Assembly (NCBI GenBank): GCA_016876015.1
Contig: VGOD01000008.1
Coordinates: 1-57,798, forward strand
Direction of reading: 5' to 3'
DNA: 57,798 bases
DNA from: Chloroflexota bacterium
GTDB taxonomy: Bacteria > Chloroflexota > Anaerolineae > CG2-30-64-16
Part shown: one piece after another, positions 39,044 to 47,316 of the stretch
How positions within the stretch are numbered: position 1 is the first letter of the stretch
How the letters are laid out: every line of letters starts with the position of its first letter
Notes under the pieces: model-generated
What the model saw: the letters and a program-made list of their open reading frames with translations, nothing else
The model's database searches: none
Told to the model about the DNA's origin: nothing
Position numbers and translations under genes: made by a program

Positions 39044-39105
39044 GTTTTGGATTTTAGATTTGCGATTTTGAATTTCGGATTTCAGATGCGAAATCGCGGA
39101 TTCCA
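39044..39105. repeat. AT-rich degenerate repeat
   Basis: Imperfect units of GGATTTTAGATTT type (such as GCGATTTTGAATTT and CGGATTTCAGATGC) fill the gap between ppa and the nitroreductase gene. This base composition is unlike the flanking GC-rich DNA. Confidence 0.7.
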
Positions 39106-39120
39106 CTGATGGAGCGTTGC

Positions 39121-39888
39121 ATGACCAACACGACCCTGGATCTGATCCGTTCCCACGGTTCGGTCCGCCGCTACAAGCCCGATCCGGTCCCCATCGAGAT
39201 GACGGAGGCGATCGTGGCCGCAGCGCAGCGGGCTTCCACATCATCCAACCTGCAAGTCGTCAGCGTCGTGGCAGCGACCGACCCCGCAGTGCGCGAACAT
39301 CTCTCTGCGATCTGCGCCAACCAGCAGCACGTGGCCCAGGCGCCGCTCTTTCTGACCTGGTGCGCCGACCTGGCGCGACTCGATCGCGCCTGCGAGCTGC
39401 GCGGCTATACCCAGTCCACCGATTACGTCGAGAGTTTCCTGGTCGCCGCCCTCGATGTGGGGATCGCGGCCCAGAACGCCGCGCTGGCCGCGGAGTCGTT
39501 GGGATTGGGCATCTGCTACATCGGCAGCCTGCGCAACGATGCCCAGGCGGTGATCGAGCTGCTCAAGCTCCCCCGGCTGGTCTTCCCGATCGTCGGCATG
39601 ACGGTGGGCTGGCCAGTCGAAGAGCCGCGCGTGCGCCCACGTCTGCCCCTCTCTGCGGTCCTGCACTGGGGCGTCTACGATCCACAGCCCAAGGATGCCG
39701 AGCTGGCCGAATACGACAGGGTGATGGCGGCCACCGGCATCTACGAAGGCCGCCAGGTTCCCGTCCCCGGCCGGCCCGGCGAGCTGGAAGACTACGGGTG
39801 GACCGAGCACTCGGCGCGGCGTGCAGCGCAGGCATTACGCACCGATCTTCGCGAGGCGCTCAGGCAACAGGGGTTTGGACTCAGATAA
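39121..39888 (+). CDS. NfsA-like NADPH-dependent nitroreductase/flavin reductase
   Basis: A 255-residue FMN oxidoreductase of the NfsA/FRP type. SVRRYKPDPVP binds FMN phosphate; AAESLGLGICYIGSLRNDAQ and VFPIVGMTVGWPVEEPRVRPRLP is the family's signature central region (read in two pieces). ATG at 39121 follows GGAGCGTTGC; an ATG at 39109 is possible. It differs from the shorter nitroreductase at 12530. Its stop is 38 bp before the restriction-modification gene, which appears to have entered just downstream. Confidence 0.92.
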   Translation: MTNTTLDLIRSHGSVRRYKPDPVPIEMTEAIVAAAQRASTSSNLQVVSVVAATDPAVREHLSAICANQQHVAQAPLFLTWCADLARLDRACELRGYTQSTDYVESFLVAALDVGIAAQNAALAAESLGLGICYIGSLRNDAQAVIELLKLPRLVFPIVGMTVGWPVEEPRVRPRLPLSAVLHWGVYDPQPKDAELAEYDRVMAATGIYEGRQVPVPGRPGELEDYGWTEHSARRAAQALRTDLREALRQQGFGLR

Positions 39889-39926
39889 GGCAGAAAGCCC
39901 AGGGTGTGGAGCTCAGACCGACCGAC

Positions 39927-42434
39927 ATGATCGAGGCTACGAGGCATCCCCCGCAGATAGGGCTGGTGGAACGCGTTGATCTCTATCGCGTCTCGGCCGT
40001 CCGCCAGCTCGATCCCGACCGCCGGGTTGAGCTGGGACAGTTCCTGACTCCGCCGCCGATCGCGCGCTTCATGGCCTCTCTGTTCAGCATCCCAGGAGAC
40101 ACGGTCCGGCTCCTCGATGCCGGCGCAGGGGTTGGAACCCTGACGGCCGCGTTCGTGGAGAGGGCCTGCGCCAGTACGAGCAGGCCGCGACGTATCGAAG
40201 CCACAGCGTATGAGCTCGATCCTGTGCTGGCCGAATCGCTCCGCTTTGCCCTGAGAGGCTGTCAAGAACTCTGCCAGCAGCGCAACATCGAGTTTGGGAG
40301 TGAGCTAAAACAGGCCGACTTTATTGTAGAAGGAGTAGCGCAGTTACGCCAGGACCTGTTCGCGCCTGCCACACACACCTGTAATCGGGCTATCCTCAAC
40401 CCACCCTATCGGAAGATCCGCAGCGATTCCCCTTATCGCATGCTGCTCCGCGAGATCAATGTCGAGACGAGCAATCTCTATGCTGGCTTTCTAGCCATCG
40501 TGATCGGTTTGTTGGAACCAGAGGGCGAGCTTGTCGCCATCACGCCGAGGAGTTTCTGCAACGGCCCATACTTCAAGCCCTTTCGCAGACTTCTCCTGGA
40601 GAACATGGCGCTGAAGCGCCTCCACGTCTTCGAGACTCGTGATAGGGCCTTCAGTGATGACGAGGTGCTCCAAGAGAACATCATCTTCCTTGCAGTCAAG
40701 AATGGATCACGCGACAGCGTCATCATATCGAGGGCGCAGGCAGTAGATGACGATACACTGTCAGTCCGAGAGGCGGCATACGATGAAGTCGTATACGCCA
40801 ACGATCCGAACTCGGTGATTCACATCGCGACAAGCGAGGTGGATTCTCTCGTCAAGGATCGCATCGGAGCGTTTGAGGCGACTCTTGGCGACATCGGTTT
40901 GGCCGTCTCGACCGGCCGCGTCGTAGACTTTCGAGTCAGAGAGCTGCTGCGAGCAGACCCCGGGCCCGGCGCCGTGCCGCTCGTCTATCCAGGGCATTTC
41001 GATGGGGGAATCGTTCGCTGGCCAAATCGCGACCTCAGAAAGCAACAGGCCATCAGCCTGTCGCCGGCTTCCAAACCTCTCTTGCTGCCGGCTGGCTACT
41101 ATGTGGTGGTGAAACGGTTCTCCGCAAAGGAGGAGCCGCGCAGGGTGGTGGCCGCGGTCTATGACCCCAGCCTGGTGGCCTCGCCATTCGTGGGGTTCGA
41201 GAACCACCTCAACTACTACCACATCAATGACGCCGGCCTGCCTGCGAACCTGGCGAAAGGGTTGGCCCTGTTCCTCAATTCCACCCTGGTTGACGTCTAC
41301 TTCCGCCAGTTCAGCGGTCACACGCAGGTCAACGCCGCAGACTTGCGCATGCTCCGATACCCCACTCGCCAGACGCTGGACCGGCTGGGCGCGCAGGCGG
41401 AGGCGTCGTCTCTGACACAGCGCGAGATAGACGCGCTTCTGGAACAGGAGATTCGCAGAATGGCAGTCATACACACCCCGGATCCGATCGCTGCCAGACA
41501 GAGGATAGAGGAGGCCATTAGCATCCTCAGAATGCTGGGATTGCCTCGGGGGCAGTTGAACGAGCGGTCCGCCCTGACCCTGTTGGCACTCCTCGGGCTT
41601 ACGCCTGACGCATCTTGGAACCAGGCGACCAATCCTCTGATCGGGATCACGCCGATCATGGACTTCTGCCGCGATCACTACGGCACGAGATACGCCCCGA
41701 ACACGCGCGAGACCTTTCGCAGACAAACCATGCATCAATTCATGGAAGCCTGTCTCGCCATCGCGAACCCCGACCACCCCGACCGACCGATCAATAGTCC
41801 AAAGTGGTGTTATCAGATCGAACCGAGGGCGCTCAGACTAGTCAGGAGTTTTGGGTCTCCGAAATGGGATGCTGACCTGTCGGAATGGCAGTCATCTGTC
41901 GAGTCACTCAAGCGCCGCTATTCACGGGAGCGCGCGATGAACAAGATCCCTTTGCAACTAGCGGAGGGACGTGAGCTCTACTTGACGCCTGGAGGCCATG
42001 GCAAGCTCATCCGCGCTGTGGTCGAAGAATTCGCGCCGAGGTTCGCACCAGATGGCCAGGTGATCTATGTAGGTGATACTGGCGAAAAGTGGGCATACTT
42101 CGACTCGGAAGCACTGCGTGGTCTGGGGGTTATGATAGATCACCACGGCAAGATGCCAGACGTAGTGATCTACTACAGCGCCAAGGACTGGCTACTGCTC
42201 ATTGAGGCGGTCACCAGCCACGGGCCGGTTGATGCCAAGCGTCGCAACGAGCTTGCAGAACTGTTTCGAGGCTCGCGAGCAGGGCTGGTGTTCGTCACCG
42301 CGTTCCTCAATCGCAACGATATGGCTAAGTACATCGGCGACATCTCCTGGGCCACAGAGGTATGGGTTGCAGACTCAGAGACACACCTGATCCACTTCAA
42401 TGGAGAGCAGTTCCTGGGACCCTACGAGCAGTGA
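39927..42434 (+). CDS. Single-chain restriction-modification enzyme: BsuBI/PstI-type methyltransferase fused to endonuclease
   Basis: An 835-residue fusion. Residues ~1-510 are a DNA adenine-N6 methyltransferase of the M.BsuBI/Eco57I-like type: GQFLTPPPIARFM (motif X-like, 37-49), SAM-binding LLDAGAGVG (62-70) and catalytic NPPY (158-161). Residues ~525-835 match the entire BsuBI/PstI restriction enzyme, with an N-terminal helical domain (NERSALTLLALLGLTP, GITPIMDFCRDHYGTRYAPN, TRETFRRQTMHQFMEA) and catalytic domain (YVGDTGEKWAYFDSEAL, MPDVVIY, LLIEAVTSHGPVDAKR, FVTAFLNR, IHFNGEQFLGP). In classical PstI/BsuBI systems these are two genes. Target CTGCAG is only an inference from the family. ATG chosen at 39927; GTG at 39906 is possible. 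Codon use looks less GC-rich than its neighbours. No integrase nearby. Confidence 0.92.
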   Translation: MIEATRHPPQIGLVERVDLYRVSAVRQLDPDRRVELGQFLTPPPIARFMASLFSIPGDTVRLLDAGAGVGTLTAAFVERACASTSRPRRIEATAYELDPVLAESLRFALRGCQELCQQRNIEFGSELKQADFIVEGVAQLRQDLFAPATHTCNRAILNPPYRKIRSDSPYRMLLREINVETSNLYAGFLAIVIGLLEPEGELVAITPRSFCNGPYFKPFRRLLLENMALKRLHVFETRDRAFSDDEVLQENIIFLAVKNGSRDSVIISRAQAVDDDTLSVREAAYDEVVYANDPNSVIHIATSEVDSLVKDRIGAFEATLGDIGLAVSTGRVVDFRVRELLRADPGPGAVPLVYPGHFDGGIVRWPNRDLRKQQAISLSPASKPLLLPAGYYVVVKRFSAKEEPRRVVAAVYDPSLVASPFVGFENHLNYYHINDAGLPANLAKGLALFLNSTLVDVYFRQFSGHTQVNAADLRMLRYPTRQTLDRLGAQAEASSLTQREIDALLEQEIRRMAVIHTPDPIAARQRIEEAISILRMLGLPRGQLNERSALTLLALLGLTPDASWNQATNPLIGITPIMDFCRDHYGTRYAPNTRETFRRQTMHQFMEACLAIANPDHPDRPINSPKWCYQIEPRALRLVRSFGSPKWDADLSEWQSSVESLKRRYSRERAMNKIPLQLAEGRELYLTPGGHGKLIRAVVEEFAPRFAPDGQVIYVGDTGEKWAYFDSEALRGLGVMIDHHGKMPDVVIYYSAKDWLLLIEAVTSHGPVDAKRRNELAELFRGSRAGLVFVTAFLNRNDMAKYIGDISWATEVWVADSETHLIHFNGEQFLGPYEQ

Positions 42435-42457
42435 TACCATCGCACATGGAGGCAACC

Positions 42458-43654
42458 ATGACCCATCACGATAATGACGTTGTACTTCTCAGCGCCGCGC
42501 GCACCCCGATCGGCAAGTTCCAGGGCGCGCTGAGCGCCATTCCCGCGGCGCAATTGGCCGCAGTCGCGATCCGGGCCGCGATCGAACGCGGCGGCGTTGA
42601 CCCCGCGATCCTCTCCGAAATCATCATGGGCAACGTGGTGCCGGCCGGCGAGGGGCAGGCCCCGGCGCGCCAGGCCGCGATCGCGGCCAGCATCCCGCCG
42701 CAGGTAGGGGCGATGACCATCAACAAGGTCTGCGGCTCTGGGCTGAAGGCGGTCATGTTGGCGGCCGCGGCCATCCGCGGCGGCGATGGCGATTTCTACG
42801 TGGCTGGCGGCATGGAAAACATGAACCTGGCCCCCTATCTGCTGGCCAGGGCGCGCTTCGGCTATCGCCTGGGCAACGCCGAGCTGCTGGACGCGGTCGT
42901 CCACGACGGGCTGTGGTGCCCGTTCGAGAAGCAACACATGGGGCTGGCGGCTGAATGGATCGCTGTGGAGTACGATGTCAGCCGCGCCGCGCAAGACGAG
43001 TTCGCCCTCCTGAGCCACCAACGGGCCGTCGCCGCCCTGGATGCCGGCCGCTTTCGCGCCGAGATCGCGGCCGTGCCGATCCCTCAGCGCAAAGGCCCTC
43101 CGACCCTCGTTGACGCAGATGAGAATCCCCGCCGCGACACATCGCTGGCCGCGCTGGCCGCGCTCAAGCCAGTCTTCAAGGATGGCGGTACGGTCACGGC
43201 CGGCAATGCGCCGGGCATCACCGACGGCGCAGCCGCGCTGGTCGTGGCGCGACGCGCGGCCGCGGCCGCGCTGGGTTTGCGGCCGCTGGCCCGCGTAACA
43301 GGCTATGCCCAGGCCGCAGTCAAACCGTTGGAGCTGTTCACTGCCCCGATCTTCGCGGTGCGCGCGCTGGCCGGGAAGCTGGGCATGGCGCCGACCGATT
43401 TCGACCTGGTGGAACTTAACGAGGCGTTTGCGGCCCAGGCGGTGGCCGATATTCGCAGTCTCGGTCTGGATATGGCAAAGGTCAACATCAACGGCGGTGC
43501 GGTCGCCCTGGGCCATCCCATCGGCGCCAGCGGCGCGCGCGTGTTGGTCACGCTGCTCTATGCGCTGCGTGACCGCAACCTGTCCACCGGCATCGCGTCC
43601 CTCTGTTTGGGAGGGGGCGAGGCCGTCGCCCTGGCCGTGGAGCTGGAACCGTGA
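42458..43654 (+). CDS. Acetyl-CoA acetyltransferase (thiolase)
   Basis: A 398-residue thiolase joining or cleaving acyl-CoA. The nucleophile Cys92 is in INKVCGSGLKAV, His353 in GGAVALGHPIGASG, and the second Cys383 in SLCLGGGEAVA. Length fits the acetoacetyl-CoA thiolase group. ATG at 42458 after GGAGGCAACC; ATG at 42446 is upstream of the RBS and less likely. It begins 23 bp after the restriction-modification gene. Confidence 0.95.
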   Translation: MTHHDNDVVLLSAARTPIGKFQGALSAIPAAQLAAVAIRAAIERGGVDPAILSEIIMGNVVPAGEGQAPARQAAIAASIPPQVGAMTINKVCGSGLKAVMLAAAAIRGGDGDFYVAGGMENMNLAPYLLARARFGYRLGNAELLDAVVHDGLWCPFEKQHMGLAAEWIAVEYDVSRAAQDEFALLSHQRAVAALDAGRFRAEIAAVPIPQRKGPPTLVDADENPRRDTSLAALAALKPVFKDGGTVTAGNAPGITDGAAALVVARRAAAAALGLRPLARVTGYAQAAVKPLELFTAPIFAVRALAGKLGMAPTDFDLVELNEAFAAQAVADIRSLGLDMAKVNINGGAVALGHPIGASGARVLVTLLYALRDRNLSTGIASLCLGGGEAVALAVELEP

Positions 43655-43663
43655 CACGACGAA

Positions 43664-43849
43664 CCCACCAGGCGTCGGCGCCTGAGAGGATGCCTGGCGC
43701 TTGGTGGGCGATTACCAGGATAATTGTTCATGCCGCGGCCGGCGCCACGGCCAGCGAGAGAATGTCCCGGTTTGGAGGCTTCAGCCGGTTACATTGTTGG
43801 CGAGAGTGACCGGCTAATCCTAGAGGAGGCTTCGCACAGCCTCGAAACC
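43664..43849. repeat. Two intergenic palindromes (CCCACCAGGCG and GGTTTGGAGGCTTC families)
   Basis: 43664-43674 / 43698-43708: CCCACCAGGCG pairs with CGCTTGGTGGG (10 of 11). 43769-43849 is copy 2 of the GAGGCTTTAGCCGGTT family, degenerate, with GGTTTGGAGGCTTCAGCCGG on the left and ACCGGCTAA plus GCCTCGAAACC on the right. Its left 38 bp is nearly identical to the reverse complement of 53480-53517. Confidence 0.8.
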
Positions 43850-43882
43850 AGAGCGATGGGCGTTGATTTTCAGGACCGACAC

Positions 43883-44680
43883 ATGAAGAAGATATTCATC
43901 GTCACCGATCTGGAAGGGGTGGCCGGGGTCGTTTCGTTCAGCGATCAATCCTCGCCGGACGGCCGCTATTATGATGCAGCCAGGAAGCTGCTCACCGCCG
44001 AGGTGAATGCCGCGATCGAGGGAATGCTGAGCAGCGGCGTGGAAGAGATCCTGGTGTGGGATGGCCATGGCGCCGGCGCCATCAGCTTCGAGGATCTCCA
44101 CCCCGCGGCCACTCTGCTGCATGGCCGGCCTATGCCGCCCTGGTCGCGACTCCGCGAGGTGATCAGGCGCTATGAGGCCGTAGTCATGATCGGCCAGCAC
44201 GCGATGGCGGGTACGCTCACCGGCAACCAGAATCACACGCAGAACAGTCGGACGATAGACTACTACAGGCTCAATGGCCGGCCCATCGGCGAGACTGCGC
44301 AGATCGCGCTCTACTTCGGCGCGTTGGGGCTGCCGCTGATCTTTCTCAGCGGCGACCTGGACGCCTGTCGAGAGGCGCAAGAGCTGGCGGCAGGCATCAG
44401 CGTCGTGGCCGTGAAGGAGGGGGTCGGCCGTGCGGCCGCGATCTCGCTGTCAGCCCCCGAAGCCCGGCGGCGCATCTGCGCGGGGGTCAGGCAGGCGATC
44501 GAGCAGCAGAGGGCCAATCCCATCCCGCCGTTGGTCTGGGAGGGCCCCTACGTCCTGGAGAAGCGTTACTTCCACACCGATGTGGCCGATGCCGCGGCCG
44601 CCCAACCTGGCGTCGAGCGCGTGGACAGCCAGACCGTGCGCATCCGCGGGGACGACATCCTGGAGCTCATCTATCGTTGA
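43883..44680 (+). CDS. M55 family D-aminopeptidase (DppA-like)
   Basis: A 265-residue zinc peptidase removing N-terminal D-amino acids from peptides, as in Bacillus DppA. Zinc ligands fit: VTDLEGVAGV (Asp8, Glu10), WDGHGAGAISF, GQHAMAGT and NHTQNS. Start: ATG at 43883 with AGGA upstream. In Bacillus dppA sits with a peptide ABC transporter; here the importer is 14 kb away. D-amino acid peptides from peptidoglycan are a likely substrate (inference). Confidence 0.92.
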   Translation: MKKIFIVTDLEGVAGVVSFSDQSSPDGRYYDAARKLLTAEVNAAIEGMLSSGVEEILVWDGHGAGAISFEDLHPAATLLHGRPMPPWSRLREVIRRYEAVVMIGQHAMAGTLTGNQNHTQNSRTIDYYRLNGRPIGETAQIALYFGALGLPLIFLSGDLDACREAQELAAGISVVAVKEGVGRAAAISLSAPEARRRICAGVRQAIEQQRANPIPPLVWEGPYVLEKRYFHTDVADAAAAQPGVERVDSQTVRIRGDDILELIYR

Positions 44681-44698
44681 GGTCAGGTGTCGGAACCC

Positions 44699-44807
44699 CT
44701 AGAGCACCGGTCAAGTAGTCCGTCACGGGCGACCGAGGTCGCTGCAACCCCTGCGAAGTCGCCCTGCGGCGACTGAATTCAGCAGCATTACTTGACCGAC
44801 GTTCTAG
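44699..44807. mobile_element. 109-bp MITE-like element with CTAG ends, copy 2
   Basis: Inverted ends 44699-44719 and 44787-44807 match at 17 of 21 positions, each terminating in CTAG; core GGTCAAGTA is perfect. The interior carries CGTCACGGGCGACCGAGG and GCGAAGTCGCCCTGCGGCGA. A mosaic copy lies at 11412-11511 and begins CTAGGACGTC. The right-hand CTAG supplies the stop codon TAG (44804-44806, minus strand) of the class II aldolase. No transposase in the window. Confidence 0.7.
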
Positions 44808-45562
44808 ATCCCCAACTTCTCGCGGCGATAGAGCTCATCTGGCCGCGTGTGAATGCGCGCCACATCCTTCGGCGACAGAAAGCGCGGGCCGCCGGCCGCG
44901 TACGTGCCCACCAGGATGCGCGCCGTCTTGACTGCCATCGCGGTCGTGTCGGCCACCTGCTGCGCGGTCTTGCCGAGCGCGATCAACCCGTGATTCTGGA
45001 TCAAGATGATGCGCGGAAGGTCATTGTGCTCCCGGATATAGGTTTGGATACGACCATAGGTCTCGCGCGCCAATGGCACGCCGGGGTCGGTGTAGGGCAC
45101 GGTCACGGGCGCGGGCCCACACAGGACGATCTCATCCGGGAAGAGGCGTCCCGCAAAGGCGTTGTCGAAAGCGGCCGAACAGGTCACTGAGTTGACCGCT
45201 ACAGGATGCGTGTGGCCGACGAAATTGATGCCCGGCAGGTTCAGGCACAGACCGTGCAGGAGCGTCTCGACGGAGGGGTGCGACGGATAGGTTGGATCCA
45301 TCTTGGCCGCGATCAGCCCCGCCTTGACATCAGCATCCGAGAGGTCCTGGCGCTCCATCAGCGCCAGCACGCGCTGAAACGAGACATGCACGAAACCGCT
45401 GGCGGTGATGGTGCGCAGCTCGGTCCCGCTCGCCTTCACGTAGAAACTCTCGGCATCGGCGCGCGCCGATGTGTTCCCCTCGCCGAGGATCACGTAGTCG
45501 TTTTCGGGCCGGCCGAGCTGGTTAGAAAGCGCCACGAGTTGGGTCAGAATGTCGTTGTTCAC
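44804..45562 (-). CDS. Class II aldolase/adducin family sugar-phosphate aldolase
   Basis: A 252-residue zinc aldolase of the fuculose/rhamnulose-1-phosphate or ribulose-5-phosphate epimerase type. Visible: GEGNTSARADAESFYVKASG (phosphate-binding loop), zinc His pair in GHTHPVAVN, and third His in QNHGLIALG. The start is GTG at 45562 with AGAGGAA eight bases upstream. Its stop TAG lies in a repeat end. It could cleave the product of the rhamnulokinase at 53.6 kb, but sequence does not prove which sugar. Confidence in family high, in substrate low. Confidence 0.9.
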   Translation of the reverse strand: MNNDILTQLVALSNQLGRPENDYVILGEGNTSARADAESFYVKASGTELRTITASGFVHVSFQRVLALMERQDLSDADVKAGLIAAKMDPTYPSHPSVETLLHGLCLNLPGINFVGHTHPVAVNSVTCSAAFDNAFAGRLFPDEIVLCGPAPVTVPYTDPGVPLARETYGRIQTYIREHNDLPRIILIQNHGLIALGKTAQQVADTTAMAVKTARILVGTYAAGGPRFLSPKDVARIHTRPDELYRREKLGI

Positions 45563-45585
45563 TCTTAAAATTCCTCTGTGTCTTT

Positions 45586-45650
45586 TCAGAATACGATCTG
45601 CTGCACGCCGAACGCGGCGCAGATCGCACGGATTTCGTCTGTGGAACACT
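45586..45650 (-). pseudogene. Possible N-terminal remnant of a nucleotidyltransferase
   Basis: About 20 codons reading STDEIRAICAAFGVQQIVF then stop resemble the first strand-helix of MNT-type minimal nucleotidyltransferases (usually followed by FGSRARGE, here lost). It lies between the aldolase start and an acetyltransferase remnant. The match is short, so this is a weak assignment. Confidence 0.25.
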
Positions 45651-45655
45651 CCTCC

Positions 45656-46004
45656 TCAGCCCAGTTTGCTTTCCAACATGGCCTTGACCTGCGGCCATTC
45701 GGCGGCGATGATGCTGTAATAGACCGAATGCCGGACGATGCCTTCGGGTGTGATGATGTGGTTGCGCAAGATTCCCTCTTTCGTGGCGCCGAGACGTTCC
45801 AGCGCCGCCTGCGATCGTTCGTTGCGTAGATCGGCCTTGAACTGAACACGGATGCAGCCCAAGTCCTCGAACGCATGGCGCGGGAGCAAATACTTGCTCT
45901 CGGTGTTGACAGCGGTGCACGTGAGCCTCTGAAAGCGGCTCCAGGCGCACAACGCGACCGGTGAGGGTGACGGGTTGGACATTGATCTGGTTCGACAACT
46001 GCAT
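45656..46004 (-). pseudogene. GNAT acetyltransferase with internal deletion and frameshift
   Basis: The first 28 codons from ATG 46004 (INVQPVTLTGRVVRLEPLSE) match the start of RimJ/RimL-like GNAT acetyltransferases. In another frame the tail follows: SKYLLPRHAFEDLGCIRVQF, DLRNERSQAALERLGATKEG and YYSIIAAEWPQVK. The central ~100 residues, including much of the acetyl-CoA site, are missing and the frames do not join. A truncated 108-aa ORF from 45982 remains. It is decayed. Confidence 0.75.
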
Positions 46005-46016
46005 ACAGGTACTCCC

Positions 46017-46055
46017 TTGACAAACAGGTCATTGCGTGGTAGAATTTAGCTAAAT
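46017..46055 (+). promoter_or_regulatory. Consensus promoter with perfect 12-bp palindrome overlapping the -10 region
   Basis: -35 TTGACA (46017-46022), 17-bp spacer, -10 TAGAAT (46040-46045). The palindrome ATTTAGCTAAAT occupies 46044-46055, over the expected transcription start, and is a good candidate operator for the antitoxin encoded just downstream. The leader then has ATCTCC / GGAGAT around 46062-46078, able to pair with the RBS. Confidence 0.7.
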
Positions 46056-46084
46056 CAGCCAAGATCTCCATTCTGGAGATAACC

Positions 46085-46327
46085 GTGACTACCAAGACCA
46101 TCTCTTCCACTGAAGCGCAGAATAATTTCGGCCGCATCCTGGACGACGTCGTGCAGAATGATGCCCGCTATATCGTGAAGCGACGAAGTTCCTCACAGGT
46201 GATCGTCCTCAGCCTGGCAGACTTCAGGCAGTTGCTCGCCGCCAATGAAAACGAGCGCCGAGAGATCGGCAGGGTGATTCGTGAGCTAAGTCCCACCTAC
46301 GATTTGGGCGATGCCATTGGCGAATGA
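46085..46327 (+). CDS. Phd/YefM-family antitoxin-like protein
   Basis: An 80-residue protein of the Phd/YefM antitoxin family: KTISSTEAQNNFGRILDDVV is the DNA-binding/dimerisation start, and VKRRSSSQVIVLSLADFRQL follows. Such antitoxins repress their own operon by binding palindromes. GTG start at 46085 with GGAG six bases upstream. No RelE, Doc or other toxin follows; instead a DNA methyltransferase begins 8 bp downstream. It might be orphaned, or act as a regulator of the methyltransferase. Confidence 0.85.
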   Translation: MTTKTISSTEAQNNFGRILDDVVQNDARYIVKRRSSSQVIVLSLADFRQLLAANENERREIGRVIRELSPTYDLGDAIGE

Positions 46328-46334
46328 GGCATGT

Positions 46335-47306
46335 ATGGAAGCCAACCTACTCCGTCAGCACTATGCTCTGGATTACGAGTCAAGTGTTTTTTCGACATCT
46401 ATCGCCATCTTCGCCGATTGCTTCGAGTGGCTGCCCAGAATACCGGCTGACAGCATACACGCCATCGTCACCGATCCGCCCTACGGAGTGAAGGAATACG
46501 ATTTCGATCAGTTGGAGAAACGCGCCAACGGTAATGGCGGTGTATGGCGGATTCCGCCCTCATTCGATGGACACCAGCGCTCCCCCTTGCCGCGGTTCAC
46601 CGCACTCGATACGCAGGAAAGAAAGCGGATCCAGGAATTCTTCCACGGATGGGCTGCACTAACGCTGCGCACTTTGCGACCTGGCGGGCACCTCTTTCTC
46701 GCCTCGAATGCCTTTCTATGTCAGATGGTTTTCGATGCCATCGCAGACGCCGGTTTCGAGTTTCGGGGGCAGGTCATTCGCCTGGTGCAGACCCTGCGCG
46801 GCGGCGACCGCCCCAAGAACGCCGAACAGGAGTATTCTGACGTTTGTTCCATGCCCCGTGGATGCTACGAGCCATGGGGACTCTTTCGAAGGCCCTTGTT
46901 GAACGGCATGCGAGTCAGCGACTGCCTGAGGGAGTTCCAGACCGGCGGCCTGCGACGGAAACCAGACGGCACTCCATTCGAGGATGTCATCTCGAGTGAA
47001 CGAACGCCACAACGTGAGCGCAATATCGCCAACCACCCCAGCCTCAAACCGCAGTCATTCCTTCGCCAGATTGTGTATGCCTCCTTGCCGCTCGGCCAGG
47101 GTACTGTGCTCGATCCCTTCATGGGCTCTGGCTCTACTGTGGCGGCCGCTGAGGCTCTGGGCTACACAAGCATCGGGATCGAACGCCACAAAGACTACTA
47201 TATCATAAGCCAGAAAGCCATCCCCGCGTTCGCCCAGCTTCCCACTCGAGAGATGCAGATGAGTTTGGGGTTAAGGAGAACAGGCAGCCATCTCGTTGGC
47301 ATCTAG
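46335..47306 (+). CDS. Orphan DNA methyltransferase, N6/N4 class (beta order)
   Basis: A 323-residue amino-methyltransferase of the N6_N4_Mtase family. The catalytic motif TDPPYGV comes first (~residue 44) and the SAM-binding FxGxG motif [12 protein letters not shown] near the end (~residue 265), preceded by [14 protein letters not shown]; this permuted order is the beta class. Start: ATG at 46335 (RBS GAGG); ATG at 46311 would overlap the antitoxin gene. No endonuclease gene flanks it. It may protect against an absent partner or have a regulatory role. Its 3' end is 10 bp from a convergent glycosyltransferase. Confidence 0.9.
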   Translation: MEANLLRQHYALDYESSVFSTSIAIFADCFEWLPRIPADSIHAIVTDPPYGVKEYDFDQLEKRANGNGGVWRIPPSFDGHQRSPLPRFTALDTQERKRIQEFFHGWAALTLRTLRPGGHLFLASNAFLCQMVFDAIADAGFEFRGQVIRLVQTLRGGDRPKNAEQEYSDVCSMPRGCYEPWGLFRRPLLNGMRVSDCLREFQTGGLRRKPDGTPFEDVISSERTPQRERNIANHPSLKPQSFLRQIVYASLPLGQGTVLDPFMGSGSTVAAAEALGYTSIGIERHKDYYIISQKAIPAFAQLPTREMQMSLGLRRTGSHLVGI

Positions 47307-47316
47307 CATACTCCAC

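Noticed and set aside
39927-47306. One large defence island spanning both methyltransferases
   Set aside because: The thiolase, M55 peptidase and class II aldolase lie between them and are ordinary metabolic genes; the two systems are described separately.
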